A DNA stretch of 64,000 nt from Bifidobacterium lemurum (GTDB taxonomy: Bacteria > Actinomycetota > Actinomycetes > Actinomycetales > Bifidobacteriaceae), in contig NZ_CP062948.1 in the NCBI RefSeq assembly GCF_014898175.1, positions 2,418,001 to 2,482,000 of the forward strand. Reading direction: 5' to 3'. The position numbers and the translations under genes were made by a program. The notes under the pieces were generated by a model. It did no database searches. It was not told the DNA's origin and saw nothing but the letters and a program-made list of their open reading frames with translations. Positions 19,508 to 27,706 of the stretch are shown one piece after another. How positions within the stretch are numbered: the stretch's first letter is position 1; each line of letters begins with the position of its first letter.

Positions 19508-20658
19508 CAGGTTTCCTCCCCGGCGGCGTCGCCCTTGTCATCCGTCTCCCCCACCGTCGCGGGACAGGTGATGTCGGAGCTCCCGTCGGAAACATCCACC
19601 GACCGCAGTCCGGACGCATCGGAACCGTCCAATAGTCCGACCATCGCATATCCGTTCTGCGAACCGTACAGCCGGACGGGTACCGCCTCGCCGTCATGCC
19701 TGACGCAACCGACCCCGTCGAGAATCGAGAACACCGAACCTGCGGGCACCTTCAACGCCGTTATCGGCTCTTTGAGTCGTATGGTCGCATCCAGACCCGA
19801 ACGCTGCCCTTCGTCCGTCATCAGCCATACGGCGAACTGCGAAGTCCCCTCGACCTTGTCGAGGAACGCCTCGTCCACAATCCGACCGTCCTCAGGCAGA
19901 GCGGTCTCCTCCCCCGCGATCGTGATGACACGCTCCCCCTGCGCCAGCGTGTCCGGCAAGGTGACGTCGATGGATTGGATGGACGATGCCATCACGCCGA
20001 TCTCCTGCGGCGCGGCCTGGCCCCGGACCAGCATGCAATCCTCCAACACCACGGACTGCCGCGGCAACCACAGCACGCCCTGCAACGACACCACACCGGT
20101 CTGTTCCAGCCCGTGGGCCTCCTGCAACGCGGCCACCGCCCACCACAGCGAGGAATCGAACACGTCGTGCGACGCGCCGTCCACCTGCGCGGCATAGCCC
20201 AGACGGACCAATTCGTCACGCAGCGCGCCGACGTCCCCGCCGGACATGCCGGCCTGCAGATCGCGGTACAAGGGCACCTCGGTGTACAAGGCGACCACCG
20301 GCGTTCCATCGACCGCGAACGGGGACGACCCCGATTCGATCGTCGATCCATCGCCCACGGAAAGCGACGTCACCGTGCCGCCGCCCTGCCAGGCAAGACT
20401 CTGTCCCTGATTCACTTGGGGAACGGCCACGACCGTCCGCTCGTCATCGAACGACTCCTCCACAACGGGCACGCTCCCCGAATCAGACGGCGCGCGAAGC
20501 GCGTCCGGCACGGGAGACGGAACCAGCGCATAACCGACCGCCAGTCCGACGACCAGACACGCCACGCATAACAACGCCAGAAACGCCGGGCGATTCCGAA
20601 CCCGGAGCCGCGAATCCCCACCGAACTTTGCGGACCGTCCTTCTTTCTTCCCCACCAT
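19507..20658 (-). CDS. Membrane-anchored adaptor with peptidoglycan-binding domain (cassette 1)
   Basis: This 383-residue protein has a basic N-terminus and one membrane helix (about 25-46). Its extracytoplasmic part contains a peptidoglycan-binding-like fold: PLYRDLQAGMSGGDVGALRD through LRDELVRLGY, about 118-180. It is followed by beta-rich segments like HlyD/MacA membrane-fusion adaptors. Actinobacteria often encode such proteins beside MacB-type transporters, where they are thought to link the permease to the wall. It sits between the lipoprotein gene and the ATPase gene. The acidic C-terminal tail (GETDDKGDAAGEET) is variable. Paralogue: 23469-24563, with the same PLYRDL motif and the same N-box-like VPAG(S/A)VF-I-DG(V/I)GCV segment. 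Confidence 0.75.
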   Translation of the reverse strand: MVGKKEGRSAKFGGDSRLRVRNRPAFLALLCVACLVVGLAVGYALVPSPVPDALRAPSDSGSVPVVEESFDDERTVVAVPQVNQGQSLAWQGGGTVTSLSVGDGSTIESGSSPFAVDGTPVVALYTEVPLYRDLQAGMSGGDVGALRDELVRLGYAAQVDGASHDVFDSSLWWAVAALQEAHGLEQTGVVSLQGVLWLPRQSVVLEDCMLVRGQAAPQEIGVMASSIQSIDVTLPDTLAQGERVITIAGEETALPEDGRIVDEAFLDKVEGTSQFAVWLMTDEGQRSGLDATIRLKEPITALKVPAGSVFSILDGVGCVRHDGEAVPVRLYGSQNGYAMVGLLDGSDASGLRSVDVSDGSSDITCPATVGETDDKGDAAGEET

Positions 20659-20667
20659 GAATTCCCC

Positions 20668-21420
20668 CTATTCGTCGGAGTCGGAGCCGAAATCGCCGCC
20701 GAGACTCAATCCGCCCAACGAAATGCAGAACAGCGTCTGCTCGTCATCCGAATCCACGGGGAAGCCGAACGCCGCCGACGGATTTCCTCCCGATCCCGAG
20801 GAACGTGACGATGACAGACGGTCCAAACCGCTGTTGAACTGGGCCGCGGTATAGGAATCATCCACGATTCCGGCCTCGCGCAGGCACTGCACCGCCACGA
20901 TTCCTCTGTCCTTGTATCGATCAGGATTGTCCTGCTGGTCGCGGTATTCCGCCTCGATGACGGAAGTGGTGCCCTGCGAGCATGTCATCACCGCGTCGAA
21001 ATACCCGTCATCGGTCTGCGACTCGTCGGACAACGAATACAACCCGTTGGGCAGCTTGTCGAACACCAGATGGTCGTATCCGCTGGTCTCCATGCACCGC
21101 ACGTACAACGCCTGGGCCTGCTCGTAATCATCCTGCGAGATCCGGCCGGTTTCGACCGCCCGCTGCAACACCCCGCGTTCGAAATCGCTCAAATCCCCCG
21201 ATTCAAGCTCAGCTTTCCAATCATCGACCAGCGGACCATACCGCTCCGCCGAAGCCACCTCCTCCTCGAATGTCTGCTCCCCTGCCGGACTGGCGGTACC
21301 ATCGCCGCCACCGCAGCCGGACAACGCCGCGACCATCCACAGACTCGCCAGTAGGGCGGCGCTTCCTTTGAACGCAGTGCGATACGCGCTGCGTTGCGTA
21401 TGTGCGATGATGCCGTGCAT
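20668..21420 (-). CDS. Cys-containing lipoprotein (cassette 1)
   Basis: This 250-residue secreted lipoprotein has a signal peptide ending in the lipobox LSGC (Cys 36). The mature part is mostly helical and polar and has cysteines in the contexts VRCMETSGYDH, VMTCSQG and AVQCLREAG. The paralogue at 24560-25312 is also 250 residues and has matching cysteines (QTCVVDKGYDR, DGSCRDTY, AVDCLRRGG), so these are probably structural disulphides or a ligand site. The family has no function known to me. The ATG at 21420 has AGGAG six bases ahead. It is first in the four-gene cassette, after a promoter region that carries the TGTCCCC palindrome. Confidence 0.75.
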   Translation of the reverse strand: MHGIIAHTQRSAYRTAFKGSAALLASLWMVAALSGCGGGDGTASPAGEQTFEEEVASAERYGPLVDDWKAELESGDLSDFERGVLQRAVETGRISQDDYEQAQALYVRCMETSGYDHLVFDKLPNGLYSLSDESQTDDGYFDAVMTCSQGTTSVIEAEYRDQQDNPDRYKDRGIVAVQCLREAGIVDDSYTAAQFNSGLDRLSSSRSSGSGGNPSAAFGFPVDSDDEQTLFCISLGGLSLGGDFGSDSDE

Positions 21421-21725
21421 ATTCGCTCCTCTCTTCATGGAGTCAATCCCATCTTTCATCTCATTTTGACTCTTGGACTTGCCGTAGTCTCTCTTCGAGA
21501 TAGCTCGTAGCGGCAGAATAAATACACCGGTATCAGTGCCGCGGCGCACTCTCCCTGACAACACTGGCCTTCGACTGTTGAATCGAAAACCTTTTCTATC
21601 ATCCTAATTTAGCAAGGCATCCGATATTTTTGTCCCCCATTTAGGGGACAGCGCGTGATGGTTCCGTTATTGGCCAATACGACGGACTGCTTCCATACCT
21701 CATCGGAGACACTTGTAGGTGTAAT
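21421..21725 (-). promoter_or_regulatory. Upstream regulatory region of cassette 1
   Basis: This 305-nt gap has no supported gene. It aligns by eye with the region upstream of cassette 2 (25313-25600): both contain TTCGAGATAG, AGCACCAGTGCCG-like and GCAAGGC words in the same order, plus the operator palindrome and a distal TCCGTTATTGG(C/T)CAATAC sequence. The shared order shows the promoter was duplicated together with the genes. Confidence 0.7.
21631..21650. promoter_or_regulatory. Operator palindrome upstream of cassette 1
   Basis: TGTCCCC and GGGGACA form a perfect 7-bp inverted repeat around six bases (CATTTA). The same palindrome recurs upstream of cassette 2 at 25537-25556. It is a likely binding site for the response regulator encoded at 26887-27549, by proximity and duplication. 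Confidence 0.65.
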
Positions 21726-22817
21726 TCACCGGTGTTTGAAGAGGCGGAAGAGTTGGGATTCGCGGATGGTCAGGCCGGTGGCGAATACGGCGGCGACCGT
21801 GCCGGCGAGCAACGCCAGCGGCATGCGTATGGATCCCATCAGCACCGTGGCGGTGTCGGCGGGTACGGCGCGCGCGCAGTAGGCGGTGAGTAGCGCGCAT
21901 GAGCATATGTTGCCCGCCCCGCACCAGATCAGGGTTTCGGTGAGCATGCCGAGCAGTTGCGCGCCTTTGAATTGCCCCGAATGCAAAGCGCCGGCGTATT
22001 CGAGCCGTCGGCGTCTCACGGCCACGACGCCGATCAGCATGCCGACCGCCAATGCGAGGTAGGGCATGATCCGGGTTATGCGCGTTAGGTAGGTCGCTTG
22101 AGCGTCGTAATGCGTGTCGAAGCCTTTGTTGAGCCGGGTCACGCCGGGCTGCGACCGCGTGCCGTCGGACGCGGTGGCGGAGCCGGCCGTGGTGTACAGC
22201 AGCGTGTCCAGTCCGTCGCTTGTCGGCCATTGTTTGGCCCAGCATTCCTGATAGTCGCCGTCGGACGCGGAGGTGGGGATGACGAGCGCGTAGGCGAAAC
22301 GGGTGTCGCGTCCGTCGTTGGGCCAGTCGAACACTCCCGCGATGGAGATATCCCCTTGGTCGGTTTGGATCCGGCTGCCGACCGTCAGCCCGAAGTCCTG
22401 CGCCACTTCCCGGGACACCCACGCGCCGGACGTGTCGGATCGCATGCCGGTGGTTCCCGAGGCGAGCAGGTCGATGACGCCGCCGGTCACCTCGTAGGAG
22501 CCCAGGGTTTTGCCAGGCGTGGCGAGAAACTCGACTTCGGATCCATCGCGCATCGCGCCGGATATCGACGGCCCTCCCCCGGCCTCGGACAGCCGTTCGC
22601 AGGCCACGCCGTCGACAACACCGCCGACGATGGTGGCGACGTCCGCGTTGGCGCGGATGCGGGTTACGGCCTCGTTCTCCAACGCGACCACGGACACGGC
22701 TTCCGCCCCGCCCAGCAGAGCCCCCGCCAATGCCACCGCGAGCATGAGCGCGAACGCGCGTGAGGCGCCGCACGAGATGTTACGCAGGCTTTCCGAGATG
22801 ATGGAACGCAATCTCAT
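21726..22817 (-). CDS. ABC transporter permease, FtsX/MacB-like (cassette 2)
   Basis: This 363-residue permease has the same one-plus-three helix layout as its paralogue at 17807-18868, with a large extracytoplasmic domain between about residues 45 and 250. The family segment VAGDGS-like turns, SIAGVFDWPNDGRDTRF and TIRESQLFRLF at the end match TIRERDLFTHF in cassette 1. The start overlaps the ATPase stop by four bases. The stop lies about 75 nt before the operator of cassette 1, so read-through into cassette 1 is possible. Confidence 0.8.
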   Translation of the reverse strand: MRLRSIISESLRNISCGASRAFALMLAVALAGALLGGAEAVSVVALENEAVTRIRANADVATIVGGVVDGVACERLSEAGGGPSISGAMRDGSEVEFLATPGKTLGSYEVTGGVIDLLASGTTGMRSDTSGAWVSREVAQDFGLTVGSRIQTDQGDISIAGVFDWPNDGRDTRFAYALVIPTSASDGDYQECWAKQWPTSDGLDTLLYTTAGSATASDGTRSQPGVTRLNKGFDTHYDAQATYLTRITRIMPYLALAVGMLIGVVAVRRRRLEYAGALHSGQFKGAQLLGMLTETLIWCGAGNICSCALLTAYCARAVPADTATVLMGSIRMPLALLAGTVAAVFATGLTIRESQLFRLFKHR

Positions 22818-23458
22818 AGCCGCTCGCCCCCTCCGTCGGCGTCCGCCGGCGCGTAGTCGGCCAAGTCGATCACCCGGTCGCAGGCGTCGCGCGTGTCCGG
22901 GTCATGCGTGGCGATCACGACGATCATGCCCTGTCCGGCGAGCCGTCCCAACACGTGGCTGACCGAATGCGCGGTGCGCGTGTCCAACTGCGCGGTCGGC
23001 TCGTCCACCAACAGCAGGTCCGGCCGTGAGCACACCGCACGGGCCAGCATCAGCCGTTGCGCCTCGCCGCCCGACAGGTCGGAGAACCGGCGGCCGGCCG
23101 CGTACCCCAAGTCGAACAGGCCCATCGTCTCCAACGCCCGCGGCTCGGCCTCGCGGCGCGTCAGGCCCTTGGCCAGCAGCGGGAACACGACATGGTCCAA
23201 CGCGCTGCGCTCGGCCACCCCGTACGGGTTCTGGAACACCCAGCCGACGCGTTCGATGTTCTCCCGCTCCACATGGCCCGCATACGGTTTCTCCCATCCC
23301 GCCAGAATCGACAGCAGTGTGCTTTTGCCCGAACCGCTCGGCCCGCACACGGCGACCGTCTCGCCGGGCACGAAAGCGGCATCCAACCGTTCGAACAGCA
23401 CGTCGGTGCCCAGGAACCGGTGCGCCAAACCGACGGCGCGCACGCAAGCCTCAGCCAT
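22814..23458 (-). CDS. ABC transporter ATP-binding protein (cassette 2)
   Basis: This 214-residue MacB/LolD-type ATPase has Walker A GPSGSGKST (39-47), Q-loop WVFQNPYG, signature LSGGEAQR, Walker B LLLVDEP with TAQLDTRTAH, and H-loop ATHD. It is close to the cassette 1 ATPase over its whole length. It lies 10 nt after the adaptor gene and overlaps the permease gene by 4 nt (ATGA). Confidence 0.92.
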   Translation of the reverse strand: MAEACVRAVGLAHRFLGTDVLFERLDAAFVPGETVAVCGPSGSGKSTLLSILAGWEKPYAGHVERENIERVGWVFQNPYGVAERSALDHVVFPLLAKGLTRREAEPRALETMGLFDLGYAAGRRFSDLSGGEAQRLMLARAVCSRPDLLLVDEPTAQLDTRTAHSVSHVLGRLAGQGMIVVIATHDPDTRDACDRVIDLADYAPADADGGGERL

Positions 23459-23468
23459 GCCCGTCTCC

Positions 23469-24563
23469 CTACCCGCAGGTCAGGCCGTCGAGCCGGCTGC
23501 CCAACAGCACGCTGGAGATGTCGCCGGGAGCCATATCCTCAGGAACGACCAGGCTCACACCCAACTCGCCGCCGATGATCGACACCCTCACCGGCTCTCC
23601 TTCGGAATCGCCGTCGGCGGGGGCGACGCATCCGATTCCGTCCGCGATGCCGAACACCGCGCCCGCCGGCACGCGCAACACCTCGACCGGCTCGGCCAAC
23701 GACAGCGTGCCATCAAGACCGACCGCCAACTGATCCCCGTCCAACGACGCGATTTCGGGAACGGCCGCGACCTGCGAGAGGAATCCCGCGTCCGTGATCT
23801 CGGTCGCCCCGGCCGGCAGCGTCACGCTCACGCCGGCCACGGTGAGCGCGCGGTCCCGCTCGGACGCCTGGCCGCCTTTGATCGAAAGCCGGGTCATCGC
23901 GCCCGGCACCACGCCCACGGCGGTTCCGGCCGTGACCTGCGCGCCCTGGACCGCCGTCCACGACCCCACCGCCACGGATTCCTGCGGGATCCACAACGTG
24001 TCCGCCAAAGACAGGGACCCATCCGACTCGTTGCCGTTGTCGACCATCAACTGCCGCCACCCGTCGGACGTGGCCCAGGAGAACACGTCGGACTCCGGCG
24101 CGCTGTTGTATCCCAAACGGTTCAGCTCGTTGTTCAACGCCAGCACATCCTGCCCGCGGTCGCCGGTCCTCAGATCGCGGTACAGGGGCGTGGCCGTGGC
24201 CAACGCCACCACGGAACGCTCGCCCACCCGCATCACGCCACGGCCGGACGAAAGCCCCTGCGCCGACCAGTCCGCCGTCACCAGGCCCGACGTGTTCGAC
24301 AACAGGTCGCGCGCCTGCGACATCGACGGCACCAACGTCACCTGCTGACCGCCCGCATACTCCTGCACACTCGCGGGAGCGCTCGTCGTCTCGGCGGGCG
24401 CATCCAACAACGCGGGCGCCCGATCCGGCAACCACAACGCGCACGCGCCCACCGACACACACGCCGCAATCACCACCGTGACCAACATCCACGTCCACGA
24501 ACCAACCCGACGACCCGCCACGGGATGATCCGCGGAACCAGCCCCACGATTCCGCCGGCTCAC
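23469..24563 (-). CDS. Membrane-anchored adaptor with peptidoglycan-binding-like domain (cassette 2)
   Basis: This 364-residue protein has one N-terminal helix (about 22-45). The peptidoglycan-binding-like region, PLYRDLRTGDRGQDVLALNN through NELNRLGY, is at about 135-195. Beta-rich adaptor segments follow, with the VPAGAVFGIADGIGCV signature shared with cassette 1. It ends in a short Cys-containing terminus (DGLTCG), where cassette 1 has DITCPATV. The start overlaps the lipoprotein stop as ATGA. It probably bridges the permease to the cell wall or to the lipoprotein; this is inference. Confidence 0.75.
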   Translation of the reverse strand: MSRRNRGAGSADHPVAGRRVGSWTWMLVTVVIAACVSVGACALWLPDRAPALLDAPAETTSAPASVQEYAGGQQVTLVPSMSQARDLLSNTSGLVTADWSAQGLSSGRGVMRVGERSVVALATATPLYRDLRTGDRGQDVLALNNELNRLGYNSAPESDVFSWATSDGWRQLMVDNGNESDGSLSLADTLWIPQESVAVGSWTAVQGAQVTAGTAVGVVPGAMTRLSIKGGQASERDRALTVAGVSVTLPAGATEITDAGFLSQVAAVPEIASLDGDQLAVGLDGTLSLAEPVEVLRVPAGAVFGIADGIGCVAPADGDSEGEPVRVSIIGGELGVSLVVPEDMAPGDISSVLLGSRLDGLTCG

Positions 24564-25312
24564 GACGCGCCTCCAATGGCCGACGGATCGATGAACATGT
24601 ACCCGTTGGCGGCCATACAGGCCATCACCTCCGGATCATCCATGTCGATGCCGGTATCGAGCTCTTCCCCATCGCTTTTATGCGCCGCTTTATCCTGATC
24701 CTCGCGATAATCCTCAACCGTGTACGATTTCGGTGCCAGACCGCCACGCCGCAGACAATCCACGGCACCCTCGTCATGATCGGCATACAGGTTCGGATTG
24801 CCGACCTGGGCCATATATATCTCATTCACCGCTCTCACATAGGTATCCCGGCACGAACCATCATCTCTACCCATTTTCTCGAGGTATGCCTGATCAGTGG
24901 ATTGCTCTTCTGTCAAAGTACTCCCAATCGTATGATGGATGCCGTTGGTGTAGGTCGCCAATTCCGGCCGGTCGTACCCCTTGTCGACCACGCAGGTCTG
25001 ATACCGCTGCCACGCCGCCTCGTAATCCGACACGGACACCTCACCGCTCTCAGCCGCCCGCTGCAAGATGTCCCGCTGCTCCGCGCCCATCGAACCATCA
25101 TCCTCCTCCAACAACTGCGCCGCATACGCACGCAACGACGACGCCAACCTCGCACCACCGGAATCGCCACCGCCATCCGCCCCATCAGACGACCCCGCGC
25201 AACCACACAACCCCACCGACAACACCACAGCGCACACCACCGCGGCCATACGACGCAGCACACTGTGGATATCAAGCCAGCAACTCACCAGATTTCGCCT
25301 TGACCTGTACAT
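24560..25312 (-). CDS. Cys-containing lipoprotein (cassette 2)
   Basis: This 250-residue lipoprotein has lipobox LCGC (Cys 38), a Gly/Asp/Ser linker, and a helical polar domain with conserved cysteines (QTCVVDKGYDR, DGSCRDTY, AVDCLRRGG and VMACMAANGY). It is homologous to 20668-21420. The ATG at 25312 is chosen because AAGAGG lies seven bases ahead; two other in-frame starts up to 48 nt upstream are possible. It is the first gene of cassette 2, reading toward the adaptor, ATPase and permease genes. Confidence 0.75.
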   Translation of the reverse strand: MYRSRRNLVSCWLDIHSVLRRMAAVVCAVVLSVGLCGCAGSSDGADGGGDSGGARLASSLRAYAAQLLEEDDGSMGAEQRDILQRAAESGEVSVSDYEAAWQRYQTCVVDKGYDRPELATYTNGIHHTIGSTLTEEQSTDQAYLEKMGRDDGSCRDTYVRAVNEIYMAQVGNPNLYADHDEGAVDCLRRGGLAPKSYTVEDYREDQDKAAHKSDGEELDTGIDMDDPEVMACMAANGYMFIDPSAIGGAS

Positions 25313-25696
25313 AATCATCCTCTTACGCGTTTGGATGCGTGCCGGCTTCTTCGCCAGCAAGCGTCATGAGACTCCTACTCTTGGCCATGATACATCTCCT
25401 CTTCGAGATAGTTTGTACGGCGGAACAATGCACCAGCACCAGTGCCGTAGCGTATCATTCCTGATGTCGCCGGCGTTCAACTGTGGAGTTGAAAGCCTCA
25501 CTCATTGTCCAAATTCGGCAAGGCCGCCGCCATCTTTGTCCCCTGTTTAGGGGACGGCATTAATGATTCCGTTATTGGTCAATACTGTGGGCACCTAAGA
25601 AAGTGGGCCTTCAGAGGAGAAACCCGTTTATGCGTAAAGTAATTTCCTCTGCCCTACATTTCTTTGGTGGCTTTGCGGTCGTTAACCATCGGGCAT
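25313..25696 (-). promoter_or_regulatory. Upstream regulatory region of cassette 2
   Basis: This 384-nt gap lies between the kinase stop and the cassette 2 lipoprotein. It contains the palindrome at 25537-25556 and the sequence words shared with 21421-21725. A plus-strand ATG at 25630 has an AGAGGAG site but opens a frame that runs antisense into the kinase, so no gene is called. Confidence 0.65.
25537..25556. promoter_or_regulatory. Operator palindrome upstream of cassette 2
   Basis: TGTCCCC and GGGGACG flank TGTTTA, with six of seven bases paired. It matches the site at 21631-21650 in spacing and sequence, and lies about 225 nt upstream of the lipoprotein start. Confidence 0.65.
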
Positions 25697-26890
25697 CTAT
25701 GCCAGAGGCATTCTGCAGAACACGTGCCACTGCCCGTCGTCCCGATTCGTTCGCATCTCACCTCCGAAGGATTCGATCCGAGCGCGGTGCAGCCTCAGAC
25801 CACTGCCCGACGCCGGAGGGGAAACCCATCGAGACGGCCCTCGCGGGCAATCGTTGCTTTGCGTGATGGTCACCGCCTCAGGCCGGAGGCCGATGCGCAT
25901 GCGGTACGTCGTGCCGGACGGTTCGCAATGCCGCTCAATGTTGATGTACAACTCCCGCAACAATGCGATGATCTCATCCGCACGCTCGTCAAGGACGGCC
26001 GCACACACTCCTCTGATCTGTGTATCGCCGGTGTATCCCAACTCCTTGAGCCGTTTGTCGCATGCCGCAGTGACGGATTCGATGGCGTCAGCCAATGGCA
26101 GGGAAAGCCCGTCATCAACGGATGAGGATTCGCGGTTCATCGCGTCGATTGCGCGGTGTAGCTCATGCAGGGCGTCGGATGCCTCTCGCTCCACTTCCCG
26201 CCATCCCATCCGATCGTATTCGTCGGGGTGTTCCCGTCTGACCTTTTCGGCCGCCACGAGAATATGCGTCAGTCTTCCCGAAACCGCATCGTGGAAGTAT
26301 GAAGCCGTAGCGATATCACGACGAGTCCGGGCAAGCAGCCGTTCCGTCTCGTCGCGTTTCCGTTTGTCGTCGGACCGTCGGACCGCCACCCCGACCAAAT
26401 ACGTGGCGAACAATCCGATGGCGAAGTTCACAATCCCATCGGGCACGCTGAATCCCATAGCGTCGGGGAACCGAATCGTCGCAACGGTCACGGTTGCGAC
26501 AACGGACGCGATCGCGACCACGCCCTCCCAATACCGCGCGTTCCGCCCCAACGCCACAATCGCCAGCAGCAGTCCCCATGTGCTGTTTGGGCCGGACGAG
26601 TCGAGCCCCGCGCCGAGATTGCCGACGGACACCAGAACCACGACCGCCCAAGCCGCTTTGAATCCACAACACGGCAAAAGCGCCACGGCAAGGCAATACC
26701 CCAGCGAACACAACATACCGAACCAAGTGCGGGGAGGATTGATCACCCAATCGGCGATCGCCAAGCACAGCACTGCCATCGCCAGACAGACGATGACCCA
26801 ATCCGCGGTCGAACCCGGACCGCGGTCTCTCCAACGTCGCATATCAGGCAAAAGCCGCCTCGGGATATTCCCCATATGGCCCTCCGTCAT
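25697..26890 (-). CDS. NarL-type sensor histidine kinase
   Basis: This 397-residue membrane kinase is the probable sensor of the ABC cassettes. Five or six N-terminal helices (about 25-175) lack a large external domain, which suggests sensing within the membrane or via a partner. A coiled segment leads to the phospho-acceptor region ASYFHDAVSGRLTHIL (His near 200). The ATPase domain has the N-box ELYINIERH and a degenerate G-box, SGSGLRLHRARIESFGGE. The ATG at 26890 overlaps the regulator stop as ATGA. The H-box is unusual in having Tyr-Phe before His instead of the common Glu-Leu. Confidence 0.85.
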   Translation of the reverse strand: MTEGHMGNIPRRLLPDMRRWRDRGPGSTADWVIVCLAMAVLCLAIADWVINPPRTWFGMLCSLGYCLAVALLPCCGFKAAWAVVVLVSVGNLGAGLDSSGPNSTWGLLLAIVALGRNARYWEGVVAIASVVATVTVATIRFPDAMGFSVPDGIVNFAIGLFATYLVGVAVRRSDDKRKRDETERLLARTRRDIATASYFHDAVSGRLTHILVAAEKVRREHPDEYDRMGWREVEREASDALHELHRAIDAMNRESSSVDDGLSLPLADAIESVTAACDKRLKELGYTGDTQIRGVCAAVLDERADEIIALLRELYINIERHCEPSGTTYRMRIGLRPEAVTITQSNDCPRGPSRWVSPPASGSGLRLHRARIESFGGEMRTNRDDGQWHVFCRMPLA

Positions 26891-27549
26891 GAACGCTGCC
26901 ACCAATACTCCACAAGATCCGCCCGAGACGACAATCCCAAACGGTTCTGCGCCCTATCGAGATAGGTTTTGACCGACCCCGCCGAAATGCCGAGATTCCG
27001 CGCGATAACGGCGGGCTTGTTCGCCTGGGCGTACTGTTCGACGATCTCCCGCTCACGCGCGGAAAGATCAACGACGGTCGGCTCCATGTCCCCCGCCAAC
27101 CGAAGATGCGCCCGTCGCGCGGAATCGAACGAGACGGACTCGGATGCGTCCAAACGAACGCTCATCGCCTGGTGATGGAGGATATCGCCGATCGCGGCGC
27201 CCATGCCATCGAAATCGTTTTTTCCCACGATGCCCTGAGCTCCCGCCTCGGCGGCACGGCGCGCGTAGTACGCCAGCGAAAACGCCGTGACGGCCAATAT
27301 CGGAAGACTCCCGTCGCGCGACCGGATCGCACGACAGGCCATCAGACCCGACATATCACCCATCCTCATATCCATAAGCAGAATATCGGCATCGTTCATC
27401 GGATCCAAAGCACGCCGAACCGCCCCATGCCCCGTCGTCTCCGACCAGGCGAGCGTGACCCGCGGCAGCCTCCGCCTCAGCACCGCCATAAGCCCCATCA
27501 GCGCGCAGCCGTCATCGTCCGCCACCGCCACCCGAATTCGCTCAACCAT
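26887..27549 (-). CDS. LuxR/NarL-family response regulator
   Basis: This 220-residue regulator has an N-terminal receiver domain with acidic pocket ADDDG (11-13), phospho-Asp in LLMDMRMGD (about residue 60), Thr in AVTAF and Lys in GIVGKND. The C-terminal LuxR-type DNA-binding domain has LSAREREIVEQYAQANKPAV and NLGISAGSVKTYLDRAQNRLG. The ATG at 27549 is preferred to one 20 codons upstream because the family starts just before the first beta strand. It is co-transcribed with the kinase and is the obvious candidate to bind the TGTCCCC palindromes. Confidence 0.9.
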   Translation of the reverse strand: MVERIRVAVADDDGCALMGLMAVLRRRLPRVTLAWSETTGHGAVRRALDPMNDADILLMDMRMGDMSGLMACRAIRSRDGSLPILAVTAFSLAYYARRAAEAGAQGIVGKNDFDGMGAAIGDILHHQAMSVRLDASESVSFDSARRAHLRLAGDMEPTVVDLSAREREIVEQYAQANKPAVIARNLGISAGSVKTYLDRAQNRLGLSSRADLVEYWWQRS

Positions 27550-27706
27550 ACCCGCAAGTATAGGGCCAACACCACTGGCCTGTCCGGACCTGTCCGGCGA
27601 CGCCGTCACTTCTCGCGACCGGTCGCCGTCCGATGGAAGAGCAAGCCTATTCCTATTCCGATATGCCCAGGAATGGCGTTGGATATGTTCTGCGTGGTTC
27701 GCGCGT

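Noticed and set aside
25630..25866. Plus-strand ORF of 78 codons with an AGAGGAG site, beginning MRKVISSALHFFGG
   Set aside because: Only the first 20 or so codons lie outside the kinase gene and the rest is antisense to it. It could be the remnant of a small peptide gene, but the support is too weak.
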